This document shows, piece by piece, positions 45,936-54,645 of a stretch of DNA of 64,000 nucleotides. The DNA is from Saprospiraceae bacterium (GTDB taxonomy: Bacteria > Bacteroidota > Bacteroidia > Chitinophagales > Saprospiraceae). Below the pieces are notes generated by a model. The model searched no databases. It worked only from the letters and a program-made list of their open reading frames with translations, and had not been told where the DNA came from. Made by a program: the position numbers and the translations under genes. The stretch spans positions 62,001-126,000 of the forward strand of contig JADKEB010000003.1 of NCBI GenBank assembly GCA_016718205.1. Reading direction: 5' to 3'. Numbering within the stretch: position 1 is the stretch's first letter; each line of letters opens with the position of its first letter.

Positions 45936-46278
45936 TCAATGAATAGGTCTTACAGGTCTGTAGCCCAGCAAAAAATAATACGATTTTGTTGTTGAGTTTA
46001 AAACCAGGTAGGTGGACATGGCATTTCCATTTTTATATCTAAAATCAAAATATTCACCACCCACTTTGTAAGAAGTCAATGAAAGCTCGGTATAAAATGA
46101 ATACTTACCCTGATTCTTTGCCAATATTAATAAAGCAAAATACATACATATAAAAGGCATCGTTGAAGGTGTAAAACCTGCATTGACTACTTTAGTGTGA
46201 ATAAAACTTGTAGGTTTTCTGTGAAAATGCCATCTCAAAAGCTAAAATACCCAATATAATTAAAGCCGTTTTTTTCAA
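45936..46278 (-). CDS. Small exported protein with a frameshift
   Basis: Two frames join into one plausible protein. A TTG at 46276-46278 opens a signal peptide (KKTALIILGILAFEMAFSQ). Removing one base from the four-base run at 46215-46218 joins it to SFIHTKVVNAGFTPSTMPFI and on to the end KSYYFLLGYRPVRPIH. Without this change only a 100-residue frame from 46238 is open. No family recognised; the hydrophobic segment after residue 30 could be a membrane helix. Confidence 0.45.
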
Positions 46279-46346
46279 GATCTGTATGCTATGACTGACC
46301 GCTTACAAATGATTTTACTACATCCGTGCTTCATAAAATGAATTGC

Positions 46347-47660
46347 TTAAATTTTTACAAATTTCCCTATATTGAGCCCTGATTTATTTATGGCTAGTAA
46401 GGTATAAGTGCCGGGCTCCAAAGTTGATATATCAATTGGCATCGATAATGTAAAATGGGTTAATACTATGCGTCCGGTGATATCAAAAATATTTATTTGT
46501 TCTATATCCGTATTATCATCATCTGTTTCAAGATTTATGATTTCTTCGGCCGGATTTGGGGTGATTTGGATAGTACTATGAAGTGTGATATGATCTGTGG
46601 AAGATATAGTTGAGCAGGTTTCGTTGATGTACTGATTTGTGGATGTTCGCAGTTCGGGTAGTTTGACATAGAGATTTTGTCCGGGACATTGAGTATAATT
46701 AGGGCTACATCCGTCCTGATGTCCGGATATGTGCTTCATAAATCCTGTATGCGACACAATCGCAGAACTCCCTTCCGGGGTAATGTTTTCCTTACACGCT
46801 TTCCAGGAGAATAACTTGGTAAGGGAAGCTACCATAGCATCGGTGGGTTGTGCTACTTCAAAATTTCCAAGCAGGCATGCTGCCATAGAATTATTATTAT
46901 ACCCACACATATGAGCACCACGAACATTGTCTCCGCCTCCTCGACCTTCATAAATAACTCCATTGGGGTCAATGAGCCAGTTGTATCCGACATCTGACCA
47001 TTTATTGGTATTGACATGAAAATCAAAGATAGCAGCTACAACACCTGCCCAATTGTTGCTTACATTGGTACCTGCACTATGATGGACTATAAGGTGTGTC
47101 ACTTTTGTATATACTGGTGGGCCGATGTAAATATCTCCATTCAAACTAAATCCTACTCCCCATGAAGTCCTGGGCACATAATCAGGTTGTGGGCACGGGC
47201 ACACAAAGTGTCTTGGGCTTGCTTTTTTTAAGATATGTTCATTGAGAGAAGCTTCCATTTGAGGGACAAACACCCTGATGGCACCTGTTATATCATGTAC
47301 ACTTATATGTTCAGACAATGTCAATTGCAACTGACACTTTCCCGCTTCATCCGGCTCCAGATATATGAGCTCGCTCACAAATCTGTTTTCCTGATCAGGG
47401 TCTTCTCCAAATGGCAAAACCTGTCGATACAACTTTTTTGTCTTAAAGGATGCCTGAATGGTAAGTGGGCTGACTTCCTTCCCTTCCACATAAAAAGATA
47501 CCCCGATAAAATCTCCTGCAAAAAGGCCGCTCAGGTCTATTGTCTGTGTGATGACCCTTTCCTGACTTCCGTTCCAATGAAATGGAATGGTTTTGCTCCA
47601 ATGTTGAGAGTATAGATCAACACTCAGACAAATGAAAAGTAGTAAGAAGATATTTCTCAT
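46347..47660 (-). CDS. Secreted N-acetylmuramoyl-L-alanine amidase (PGRP type) with T9SS tail
   Basis: 437 residues: a signal peptide (1-18), an N-terminal beta domain, and a peptidoglycan-recognition amidase domain (about 155-325). The amidase domain shows PRTSWG, the zinc ligand His in LIVHHSAG, GYNWLIDPNGVIYEGRGG, and the late HISGHQDGCSPNYTQCPG containing the second His and Cys. A T9SS C-terminal sorting domain ends in SGLNIGKFVKI. It should be secreted by the T9SS and cleave peptide from muramic acid, perhaps against other bacteria. Neighbours do not form an operon with it. Confidence 0.9.
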   Translation of the reverse strand: MRNIFLLLFICLSVDLYSQHWSKTIPFHWNGSQERVITQTIDLSGLFAGDFIGVSFYVEGKEVSPLTIQASFKTKKLYRQVLPFGEDPDQENRFVSELIYLEPDEAGKCQLQLTLSEHISVHDITGAIRVFVPQMEASLNEHILKKASPRHFVCPCPQPDYVPRTSWGVGFSLNGDIYIGPPVYTKVTHLIVHHSAGTNVSNNWAGVVAAIFDFHVNTNKWSDVGYNWLIDPNGVIYEGRGGGDNVRGAHMCGYNNNSMAACLLGNFEVAQPTDAMVASLTKLFSWKACKENITPEGSSAIVSHTGFMKHISGHQDGCSPNYTQCPGQNLYVKLPELRTSTNQYINETCSTISSTDHITLHSTIQITPNPAEEIINLETDDDNTDIEQINIFDITGRIVLTHFTLSMPIDISTLEPGTYTLLAINKSGLNIGKFVKI

Positions 47661-47815
47661 ACGGATGAAATGCTTAATTGTGGAGCAAATTAAGCATAAT
47701 ATTTTTATCGATTGTAAAATGGAAATAAAAAAATATTTTGGTGGTAGTTTGATTCGTTAAAAAATGTTGAATTAGAGAAAATTATCCTTTTTATTCATTA
47801 AATATAAGATAAATT

Positions 47816-48146
47816 CTATGGAAGTTCCAGACAAGCGATTTTATGGTCTTCTAAAAATATTTCTATTGTACTTTTGAATGACATGAATAGATTCGCTATT
47901 TCTTGTGTGGTAATATAACCGGATCTAAGCCAATATTATTTTTGGAGGATGGCCGTATAAAATTGAGTAATCAAAAAAATCTGAATCAAATGTCACCATG
48001 ATAAAATTCATTTTTTTCGCATACTGCCTTATTGTTAGATCATCACAATCCATTAATCCGTATTGTGACGCGTGTTTACAATTTGTAAAATATGGGCTTA
48101 GTTTTTTTAAAATCCTAAATGAAATGTTTTGATCAAAAAGGATCAT
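47816..48146 (-). pseudogene. DUF5615 PIN-like toxin, frameshifted
   Basis: From ATG 48146 the minus strand reads ILFDQNISFRILKKLSPYF and FIMVTFDSDFFDYSILYGHPP, the N-terminal part of DUF5615 (PIN-like ribonuclease, toxin) proteins with acidic residues at the expected places. An extra base at 47942-47943 ends the open frame at 47925. With it removed the protein continues WLRSGYITTQEIANLF and ends at a TAG (47816-47818), about 109 residues, the normal family length. The partner antitoxin DUF433 lies upstream across an inserted element. Confidence 0.75.
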
Positions 48147-48167
48147 CATAATGTCGTTTGAAATTAA

Positions 48168-48426
48168 GAGTATGTTTAAACTTTTATCATTTGGCTCCAA
48201 GCGGCAAATTTAATTTTTGCCAGCGTTATATTTTTCGCCGTACAGCGTCAAGCTATGCTTGAACTTCCGGCTATATTCAGTATTCGCTGCGAGCAGCTGC
48301 TCGCAGTTCCTTCTTTATTGAGTAAAGTATTTTACTCAATTCTCGTCACAGACGAGACCATTCAGTCATCTTGTCCAAAATTAAATTTCCTCACTTTCGC
48401 TCAAACATAAAAATTTAAACATACTC
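48168..48426. mobile_element. Family-1 short inverted-repeat element (259-bp form), reverse orientation
   Basis: GAGTATGTTTAAA...TTTAAACATACTC with TAA on both sides (48165-48167 and 48427-48429). Same hairpin chain as 26819-27077, in the opposite direction. It sits exactly between the DUF5615 and DUF433 genes, and its right end supplies the stop codon of the DUF433 frame. Confidence 0.9.
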
Positions 48427-48632
48427 TAATGTTCTTTATCAGCAGCATATGAAAGTCATGCCTTGATATCTTCCATTGTAAGCTCAGGAAAATCTTCAAT
48501 AATTTCTTCATATGTCATATCATAAGCCAGCCATCCTAAAACATCCTACACTGATATTCTAGTATTTCTAATGCATGGCTTTCCAAACCGCTTTTCAGAA
48601 TTTCTTTGTATTATTTTTTTATAATCAATCAT
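48426..48632 (-). pseudogene. DUF433 antitoxin, broken by two stop codons and an insertion
   Basis: From ATG 48632 the minus strand reads MIDYKKIIQRNSEKRFGKPC IRNTRISV, stop (TAG, 48546-48548), DVLGWLAYDMTYEEIIEDF PELTMEDIKA, stop (TGA, 48456-48458), LSYAADKEH. This is the DUF433 antitoxin pattern with two point-mutation stops and a C-terminus cut by the family-1 element. DUF433 is the usual partner of DUF5615. The pair is therefore a dead toxin-antitoxin module. The remaining gap 48633-48857 shows nothing. Confidence 0.8.
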
Positions 48633-48857
48633 ATTTCAATTTAACCTATAAAAAAAACATTAAAACCAGAATTAAAGTTCATATTCTTTAATTGTAAAAA
48701 TTAGATAACATTGGAAAACTACAGGTACATTCTAAAAACAACAGATTCAGTCCTTTAAATTAGGAATAATGAATTGCAAATTTCTTCAGAATTTGGATTC
48801 AGGCTATCTAAAGATTCCTCATTCAAAAATTCTCCTCCTGTCTTTCTGTTGAGTTTT

Positions 48858-49619
48858 CTACAGTCCAATCATCATTGTTACTCCCCTGCCATCAAAAGAT
48901 AAAAACGGGAGTAATACCATTTTATCAGAATCGCCAAATAGCTTCTCCGATATTTTCGGATAAAAATGATACACCAATCTGGTAGATAAAATACCTGTTC
49001 CTGCGCCAGCGACAACATCACTCAACCAGTGTTTGTTATTTCGTAACCTCAGATATCCTGTAGTAGCAGCAATAATATAACCAGTCGAAGCCAATAATTT
49101 GGATTTGTCTTTATACTCCTGCCAGAAAAATTCTGCTCCTACAAAGGCATTGGAAGTATGACCGGAAGGAAAAGAGTGAAAATCACTATTGTCAGGGCGA
49201 GCTCTGGATGTAAATTTTTTGGTCGGATATACTAATACTGCATTAAGCCCTGTGGACAGAAGATAAATCAGTGCCTTGTCCCTAAATCTGTACTTCGAAT
49301 GCACACCGCCCAAACTCAATGCAAGGTTACTAACTAATGGAGCATAAATAAGATAATCATCTACTGTAGTCACCTGATACCCGGATTGATTGTCACGTAT
49401 AGCAAAGTCGATATCCCGAATAGATGGTACAATCAGACTTGTGATACCATACGAAACACATGTGGCAGGAAAAATATATTTTGTGAAAGATTGCTTTTTC
49501 ACGTTTTCAATTTTCAAAGTATCAGCATCAGCTATCTGGCATACAGCAAAATTGAAAAAGAAAATCAGTGTAGCTGAAAACGAAGCATTTTTGATATTGA
49601 TGTGCTGGATTTTTTTCAT
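48858..49619 (-). CDS. PAP2-family membrane phosphatase
   Basis: 253 residues with an N-terminal signal/membrane segment (about 12-30) and the acid phosphatase motifs Lys134...Arg141-Pro142 (KKFTSRARP), Pro-Ser-Gly-His 151-154, and His197 in NNKHWLSDV. Family members remove phosphate from lipid carriers such as undecaprenyl diphosphate or from phosphatidic acid. The start codon overlaps the stop of the upstream frame (ATGA at 49616-49619), suggesting it was the second gene of an operon whose first gene has been mostly deleted. Confidence 0.88.
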   Translation of the reverse strand: MKKIQHINIKNASFSATLIFFFNFAVCQIADADTLKIENVKKQSFTKYIFPATCVSYGITSLIVPSIRDIDFAIRDNQSGYQVTTVDDYLIYAPLVSNLALSLGGVHSKYRFRDKALIYLLSTGLNAVLVYPTKKFTSRARPDNSDFHSFPSGHTSNAFVGAEFFWQEYKDKSKLLASTGYIIAATTGYLRLRNNKHWLSDVVAGAGTGILSTRLVYHFYPKISEKLFGDSDKMVLLPFLSFDGRGVTMMIGL

Positions 49620-50068
49620 ACTTCCTTACGGGGAAACACCTGCAGGTAATCCAGAAAAAAAAGCACTCTTACTGAAAAACTATTGGTCTGTAGTGAATCA
49701 AAAAGTCCTCCAAGGTTGGAGAAATAGTCTCTTTGATACTCCTTATCATTGTTGAAAATCTGATTTTTCCATACAAAGATGAAGTCGCTGCCTGGGGCAA
49801 ATCGCCAGTTGTACTGAAGATCGACATTAAATATATTGACATTTCTGTCAAAGAGTGCATCTCCATTTTCATTGATACCATTATACCTAAGCAGATCCGG
49901 GTAACCTTTATTATTGAGAGCACCAAACTCCTGATATCGGACCTTATCCCAATAATGTCTGATTCGGACATTATTTTTTTCCATATACCACCAATTCATC
50001 CACAAAAGTCCAAGCAGTGCCACCATATGCAGGATGCCAATGAGGAAGTATTGCTGATGATGTAACAT
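49616..50068 (-). CDS. DUF5916 C-terminal fragment (deletion junction)
   Basis: The frame covers 150 residues, but only the last ~118 (49616 to about 49970) resemble anything: NNVRIRHYWDKV, VDLQYNWRFAPGSDFIFVWK and SFSVRVLFFLDYLQVF form the final barrel strands of DUF5916 proteins (carbohydrate-binding-like N-terminus plus outer membrane barrel). The preceding 33 codons are an out-of-frame reading of the end of the DUF4838 gene. The first ~600 residues of a normal DUF5916 protein are absent. A 3' gene remnant, not a functional protein. Confidence 0.6.
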   Translation of the reverse strand: MLHHQQYFLIGILHMVALLGLLWMNWWYMEKNNVRIRHYWDKVRYQEFGALNNKGYPDLLRYNGINENGDALFDRNVNIFNVDLQYNWRFAPGSDFIFVWKNQIFNNDKEYQRDYFSNLGGLFDSLQTNSFSVRVLFFLDYLQVFPRKEV

Positions 50069-51014
50069 TGATCTTTATTTTTCTGACCTTTTTGCCTGAT
50101 GTCACAAAATTAAAAGTTTTATTGACTTCTTCATTTTTTTGGTCTCCCTGTATATCGATAGTCGTGGTTGAATTAGGATTGTCATTATTGTCATAAGTGG
50201 TGCATGTGACGCCTTTTGGATGCAATACCCAGCTATTGGGCAGATACAAAGTTGATATTTGTATAGAATCAATTTCTTTATCGTCAACCAGATCAAGAGA
50301 GATTTCAAAGTCGATACCTTCCCAACCTAACCAGTGAACTCTGTAATCATTGCTGCCATGTACACCATTGGTCAGGAGAGCAGGACTTCCACTGCTGTAT
50401 TTTGTCGCCGGCATAGGTGAGAGTATTGCATTTTTGCCAAAAGCCAGATTGCCCTCCTTCTTTATCTTCAGAGTCCGTCTGGTCGATTGTATATATGCCG
50501 AAGGAGTCAGACCGCTTTCGTTGACATTTTTTACACCGTTTGAAGTACATATTTGCAAAAAGTAGTCCACCATCTGAGACATTTCAGGTTTCAATATCAG
50601 ATTTTCACCCTTGATACTATAAAATCCTCTCGGACTAAACATATCAGATTTGCCTATTTCCATCATAGCATACATGAGAGGAAGTCTTGCAGTTTTTACA
50701 TGATTCAGATATACCGGTTGTTTTAATACACTGTTTTCAGCTTCGTCAAACCATTTGTTGTATAATTGTACATTTTCTTGTGAAAGGAAAGAATTTTGAT
50801 GTGCTGTCGGATGCCCATAGATGTCCAAAAATTGTCCGGATTTGATCAATTCACTTTCTGTTTTATCCATATACTTCCTGATAAATGGAGCTGCTTTCCC
50901 ATAATAACCATTTAGAAAATCATTGATCACAGAGTCTTTGTTGACCTTTGTATCCCACAGTAATCTCGATATCACATATGCCTTCACCTCTGAAAAAGCA
51001 TGCCCTTTGCCCAC
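49971..51014 (-). CDS. DUF4838 hydrolase, C-terminal fragment
   Basis: C-terminal half of the hydrolase gene that begins at 52224. It contains an alpha-helical region (KAYVISRLLWDTKVNKDSVINDFL) and a C-terminal F5/8-type (discoidin) carbohydrate-binding domain (about residues 215-345; LTNGVHGSNDYRVHWLGWEG, ending WTFVDELVVYGKK). Joins the middle fragment through a one-base gap near 51168. Its stop codon lies at the junction with the DUF5916 remnant. Confidence 0.8.
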   Translation of the reverse strand: MGKGHAFSEVKAYVISRLLWDTKVNKDSVINDFLNGYYGKAAPFIRKYMDKTESELIKSGQFLDIYGHPTAHQNSFLSQENVQLYNKWFDEAENSVLKQPVYLNHVKTARLPLMYAMMEIGKSDMFSPRGFYSIKGENLILKPEMSQMVDYFLQICTSNGVKNVNESGLTPSAYIQSTRRTLKIKKEGNLAFGKNAILSPMPATKYSSGSPALLTNGVHGSNDYRVHWLGWEGIDFEISLDLVDDKEIDSIQISTLYLPNSWVLHPKGVTCTTYDNNDNPNSTTTIDIQGDQKNEEVNKTFNFVTSGKKVRKIKINVTSSAILPHWHPAYGGTAWTFVDELVVYGKK

Positions 51015-51118
51015 ATTGGATTGCTGAAACTGGATTTTTGCTGCATGGTCATAAAAGAACTTGATATTTGGTTGCAGTACATGAAAATTGGGAAATGGTG
51101 TGATTTGATGAGCAAAAT

Positions 51119-51457
51119 CTACAGTGTAGTCCCACAGGAAAATATGATCCGTGATAGCGGACCAGTCTTTATATCCTTGACAAAAGAGGCCGATCCAGGA
51201 TCCTCAGCAATGGCCTTGCTTCTGTTGAGCTCGATGGTACAGAGCATGACCTGGACATTTTTCCTTGGTTTGGTGATAGCAGGTGCTTTGCGTGAAAACT
51301 GATATGCCAGTGTCGAAATCTCCTTGTCCGGAAAAGTATCCGCAACAGCATTTATAAATCTGATGAGTGGTCCGGACGGTGCATTTTCTTCTTTGATGAC
51401 AGCACTGCATCGGTCACATGAACAATAAAAAGGATTGTCATTCTGACTTACAGACAA
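51119..51457 (-). CDS. DUF4838 hydrolase, middle fragment
   Basis: Central part of the DUF4838 domain: DNPFYCSCDRCSAVIKEENAP (a two-Cys knuckle typical of the family), FINAVADTFPDKEISTLAYQ. The frame is lost at its start (A run 51461-51467 needs one more base) and its end (51168-51170, AAAG should be AAAAG). Restoring both gives a single ~750-residue protein. Confidence 0.8.
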   Translation of the reverse strand: MSVSQNDNPFYCSCDRCSAVIKEENAPSGPLIRFINAVADTFPDKEISTLAYQFSRKAPAITKPRKNVQVMLCTIELNRSKAIAEDPGSASFVKDIKTGPLSRIIFSCGTTL

Positions 51458-52224
51458 AGATTTTTTTCAGGTTGATTGCTCATTTCCAGCCTTAGTTTTC
51501 TGATGGTTAGACGCAGTACATCCGGATTTGACATGCATAGCTGATCTCTGGTGCGTTTCCCATTGACCATTGAAAAGTATTCTGGGTGTTGATCGAAATA
51601 TTCATCAGTAGGTACCAGTTTATGAAAAGTATGGACAAAATATCCATTGGGAAATTCTTCAGATATTTCATTGGTCATCAACCAGTCTCTGTACTCTTTT
51701 GATTGATGAACATAGTCACCATTGATGATTCGGATGTGGTTGTCGGGCGTTAAGTATTCATTGATTTTATGGATGGAAATTTGATTTTTTTTGGGAAAAA
51801 CGCTGTAGTGAGGTGCATACATCCTGCAATCCAGATATTTTCCGAGGAAATGAACTACACCATGGACAGCACCTCGTTTATTTCCTCCGTAGATGATCAG
51901 ACTTTTTTTATCTGAAGTGATATAAAAGCCATCAGGATGTGGTGCAGCAAGCTTTCGGGTTTTCGGAGAAAAGGGCTTTGTGCTGATGATGATACTTTTG
52001 TCAGACTTTATAGATGATTTCTCTTGTATAGGTAAAGTGACACCTGTCATAGAGTCGATGACCTTTTGCATGAGCGTTGCCGCATCGCGTTCCTGACTAT
52101 TGTTTTCAGACGGGATGATGATAGTAAAATCTGTCTTTCCGTTGGATACTAATGATATCTGACTATACAGAGAAGAGTCTGAAAAAAGAAGGATAACAAA
52201 ACAAAATTTTAAGACTGTTTTCAT
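51448..52224 (-). CDS. DUF4838 hydrolase, N-terminal fragment
   Basis: Signal peptide (about 1-22), then an alpha-glucuronidase-like N-terminal domain (about 25-140; GFYITSDKKSLIIYGGNKRGAVHG) and the start of the DUF4838 domain (KLVPTDEYFDQHPEYFSMVNGKR). A secreted glycoside-hydrolase-like enzyme expected to act on a plant- or algal-type glycan. With the next two fragments it forms one gene with two single-base indels. Confidence 0.85.
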   Translation of the reverse strand: MKTVLKFCFVILLFSDSSLYSQISLVSNGKTDFTIIIPSENNSQERDAATLMQKVIDSMTGVTLPIQEKSSIKSDKSIIISTKPFSPKTRKLAAPHPDGFYITSDKKSLIIYGGNKRGAVHGVVHFLGKYLDCRMYAPHYSVFPKKNQISIHKINEYLTPDNHIRIINGDYVHQSKEYRDWLMTNEISEEFPNGYFVHTFHKLVPTDEYFDQHPEYFSMVNGKRTRDQLCMSNPDVLRLTIRKLRLEMSNQPEKNLCL

Positions 52225-52616
52225 GGTGATTTAGTTGAAAAAACAAATTTAATCAAAATTATCTGTTGTATTCAAAATTGTATATACAACAAATTGACAA
52301 AAATGAAAAAAGCACTAAATTTGCATCACCTGAGTATATTTCATCTAAAAACGAAAGATGAAAACGAAAGATCAAATCTGAAAATCTATCCTTAACAATA
52401 CTAAAACCGAAGTTAGTCATTTTTTAAATATTGAATATAATTTACGTGCGCTATTTAGTACGAACCAAAGATGATAGATGGATCAAGGAATTTCTCCAGG
52501 ACTCCGATTGAGAAGTGGCAAGGAGTAATTCCAAAGAATTAAGAGCTTAAAAAATAATCACGTATTTTGGGGATATTGGTGGAGTAATGATATGTTGCTG
52601 CCTTTGCCATAAATAG
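52225..52616. other. Intergenic region, no gene seen
   Basis: Contains a short tandem repeat (AAACGAAAGATG twice near 52350) and an imperfect inverted repeat around TTGTATATACAA (52274-52285). A -7-like TATCTTTG (52640-52647) lies just after it and probably serves the Rpn gene. Confidence 0.4.
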
Positions 52617-52655
52617 ATGTTTAAAATTAAAAATAGCATTATCTTTGCACCAAAG

Positions 52656-53186
52656 ATGTATCAGATGTCATTAACAGATAAATATATCAATCCGTTTACT
52701 GATTTCGGCTTTAAGCGGCTATTTGGTTCGGAGCCCAATAAGGACCTATTGATAGATTTCTTAAATCAGTTGTTACCATCTCATCATAACATTGCTGAAT
52801 TGACCTATGCAGACAAGGAACAGTTGCCCTTGACGGATTATGAGCGAAAAGCCATCTTCGACATCTATTGTACCAATGCAAAAGGAGAAAGATTCATCGT
52901 AGAAATACAAAAAGCTAAGCAAAATTATTTTAAAGATCGCAGTGTGTACTACTCCACTTTTCCGATACAAAAACAAGCTCAAAAAGGCGAGTGGGATTAT
53001 CAACTTGCGGCTGTCTATACGGTAGGCATATTAGACTTTGTATTTGACGAAGAAAGAGATAGCGGAGAAGTGATGCACTTTGTCCAGCTAAAGAATCAAG
53101 AAAACCAAGTGTTTTATGATAAACTTACCTTTATATACCTTGAGATGCCCAAGTTTGTCAAAAACAGAAGCAGAGTTAGAAACTGA
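52656..53186 (+). CDS. Rpn/PDDEXK_2 nuclease-transposase, N-terminal fragment
   Basis: PD-(D/E)XK family transposase/recombination-promoting nuclease. NPFTDFGFKRLFGSEPNKDLL near the start and the nuclease core IFDIYCTNAKGERFIVEIQK (Asp, then E-x-Q) are diagnostic. The upstream ATG at 52617 precedes a TATCTTTG -7 box, so ATG 52656 (or 52665) is preferred. An extra A in the run 53160-53164 shifts the frame, giving a wrong ending after MPKFVK. Confidence 0.85.
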   Translation: MYQMSLTDKYINPFTDFGFKRLFGSEPNKDLLIDFLNQLLPSHHNIAELTYADKEQLPLTDYERKAIFDIYCTNAKGERFIVEIQKAKQNYFKDRSVYYSTFPIQKQAQKGEWDYQLAAVYTVGILDFVFDEERDSGEVMHFVQLKNQENQVFYDKLTFIYLEMPKFVKNRSRVRN

Positions 53187-53592
53187 TTTTGACAAATGGA
53201 TGTATGTCTTTAAAAATCTGCATAAATTAGACAAAATACCCACACGCATACAAGGGAAAATATTTGAAAAATTGTTTGGAGAAGCAGAATTATCAAAACT
53301 AAAACCCACAGATATGATGGCATATGAGGAGAGTTTAAAAGTATATCGAGACCTAAAAGCAGTAACTGATACTGCCTATGAAGATGGGTACAAAGAAGCA
53401 GAAAATGTATATATGATCAAATTAGAAGAAGAAAGACACCAAAAGGAAGAAGAAAGACACCAAAAGGAAGAAGAAAGACACCAAAAGGAAGGTGCCATAT
53501 TATTGTTACTTGCGTCTGGCATGTCACCTAAGCATATCTCCGAAAAATTGAATTTGCCCTTAGAATATATAGAAAGTCTAAAAAGTAGTTGA
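53116..53592 (+). CDS. Rpn/PDDEXK_2 nuclease-transposase, C-terminal fragment
   Basis: Correct continuation (KTEAELETDFDKWMYVFKNL) of the nuclease gene. It includes a charged coiled-coil with three exact copies of a 21-bp unit coding EEERHQK (53425-53487), and a small C-terminal helix-turn-helix (GMSPKHISEKLNLPLEYIESL). With 52656-53186 it makes a protein of ~305 residues, the family's usual length. Confidence 0.8.
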   Translation: MINLPLYTLRCPSLSKTEAELETDFDKWMYVFKNLHKLDKIPTRIQGKIFEKLFGEAELSKLKPTDMMAYEESLKVYRDLKAVTDTAYEDGYKEAENVYMIKLEEERHQKEEERHQKEEERHQKEGAILLLLASGMSPKHISEKLNLPLEYIESLKSS

Positions 53593-53888
53593 TACCCGCA
53601 CGCATACAAGGGAAAATATTTGAAAAATTGTTTGGAGAAGCAGAATTATCAAAACTAAAACCCACAGATATGATGGCATATGAGGAGAGTTTAAAAGTAT
53701 ATCGAGACCTAAAAGCAGTAACTGATACTGCCTATGAAGATGGGTACAAAGAAGCAGAAAATGCATATGTGATCAAATTAGAAGAAGAAAGACACCAAAA
53801 GGAAGGTGCCATATTATTGTTACTTGCGTCTGGCATGTCACCTAAGCATATCTCCGAAAAATTGAATTTGCCCTTAGAATATACCTAA
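53589..53888 (+). pseudogene. Tandem duplicate of the Rpn C-terminus
   Basis: Repeats 53236-53591 almost exactly, starting ATACCC(G)CACGCATACA, but with one EEERHQK unit instead of three. It has no nuclease core and no natural start, and its 3' end is cut by the inserted element at 53883. Period 356 bases. A third piece of the same unit reappears at 54185-54237 beyond the insertion. Confidence 0.8.
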
Positions 53889-54181
53889 ATATCTAAAATG
53901 AGTTCCGTTATGAAGATCAAAAGTACAACCTGCCCGCTTCGGAGCAGACGGGTAAAATAAGCATTTTTGACGACAAATCATACTGTGTGCAGCTTTAGCT
54001 GTAGCATCGCTTCAGCAGAGCTGCACACGATATGGAGCATGACTGAACGGTGCTTTAGCAAAATTGAGTGGCAGCTCAATTTAGTGAAGAAACCGCCAGC
54101 TAACCTGGCGGCTACTTAGCTTTCTTTTTTAGGTTTACTAATTTTGGTCTGGAATAGGAAATTCATTTTAGATTTTTAGGT
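53883..54181. mobile_element. Family-2 inverted-repeat element, 299 bp
   Basis: Ends ACCTAAATATCTAAAATGA (53883-53901) and TCATTTTAGATTTTTAGGT (54163-54181) are complementary at 18 of 19 positions and are flanked by TAT (53880-53882, 54182-54184). Removing it restores the duplicated Rpn tail. Inside are three hairpins: GTGTGCAGCT / AGCTGCACAC, AAATTGAG / CTCAATTT, and CCGCCAG / CTGGCGG. No ORF. Confidence 0.85.
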
Positions 54182-54237
54182 TATATTGAAAGTCTAAAAA
54201 GTAGTTGATACCCGCACGCATACACGGAAAAATATTT

Positions 54238-54484
54238 CAATGTCGTTTAGTTAAAGCCATATTATGAAGTCTTTTCCATCTAAGGGTAGGATTTAGCCTG
54301 CCTGCCCAAACGAGGCAGGGACCTTGTTCGTCTCAGCTTACTAGCTACATGCAGCACCAGCAGGCATTTTGCCTGAGAGTGTACAAAAAAAGGTCATTAC
54401 ATCTAATTTATATATTTTCATCAATTCTCAATTCTTATATGTAAAACAATTCAAAATTTTCAAATAAATTTACAACCGATTTTA
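54238..54484. repeat. Left end of a family-3 element and other repeat debris
   Basis: CAATGTCGTTTAGTTAA at 54238 and the following ~60 bases match the element at 63674-63775, but no right end is present. Then a GC-rich inverted repeat (CCTGCC / GGCAGG, 54301-54325) and a stretch resembling 8092-8190. No gene. Confidence 0.6.
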
Positions 54485-54645
54485 ATGGAAGGTATGGTTA
54501 TTCAGGCAAAATATTTTGGTTTTCGGGTTCTTATATTTTTCAGTATGCCTTTTTTGCCCAACATGTTCCTGTCATCACCAATTATGATGTTCAGCATTAT
54601 AAGTCACATCATCAAAACTGGGCCATTACACAGGGAAGCGATAAA

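Larger units (their letters stand above)
53236..54237. repeat. Two and a bit copies of a ~356-bp direct repeat
   Basis: Copy 1 is 53236-53591, copy 2 is 53592-53882 plus 54185-54206 (interrupted by the family-2 element), and copy 3 survives only as ATACCCGCACGCATACA... (54207-54237) before the family-3 end at 54238. The unit is the 3' part of the Rpn gene plus its stop codon. Confidence 0.75.

Noticed and set aside
53425..53487. Minisatellite outside genes
   Set aside because: The 21-bp repeats are in frame inside the Rpn coding region and encode a coiled-coil, so they belong to the gene.
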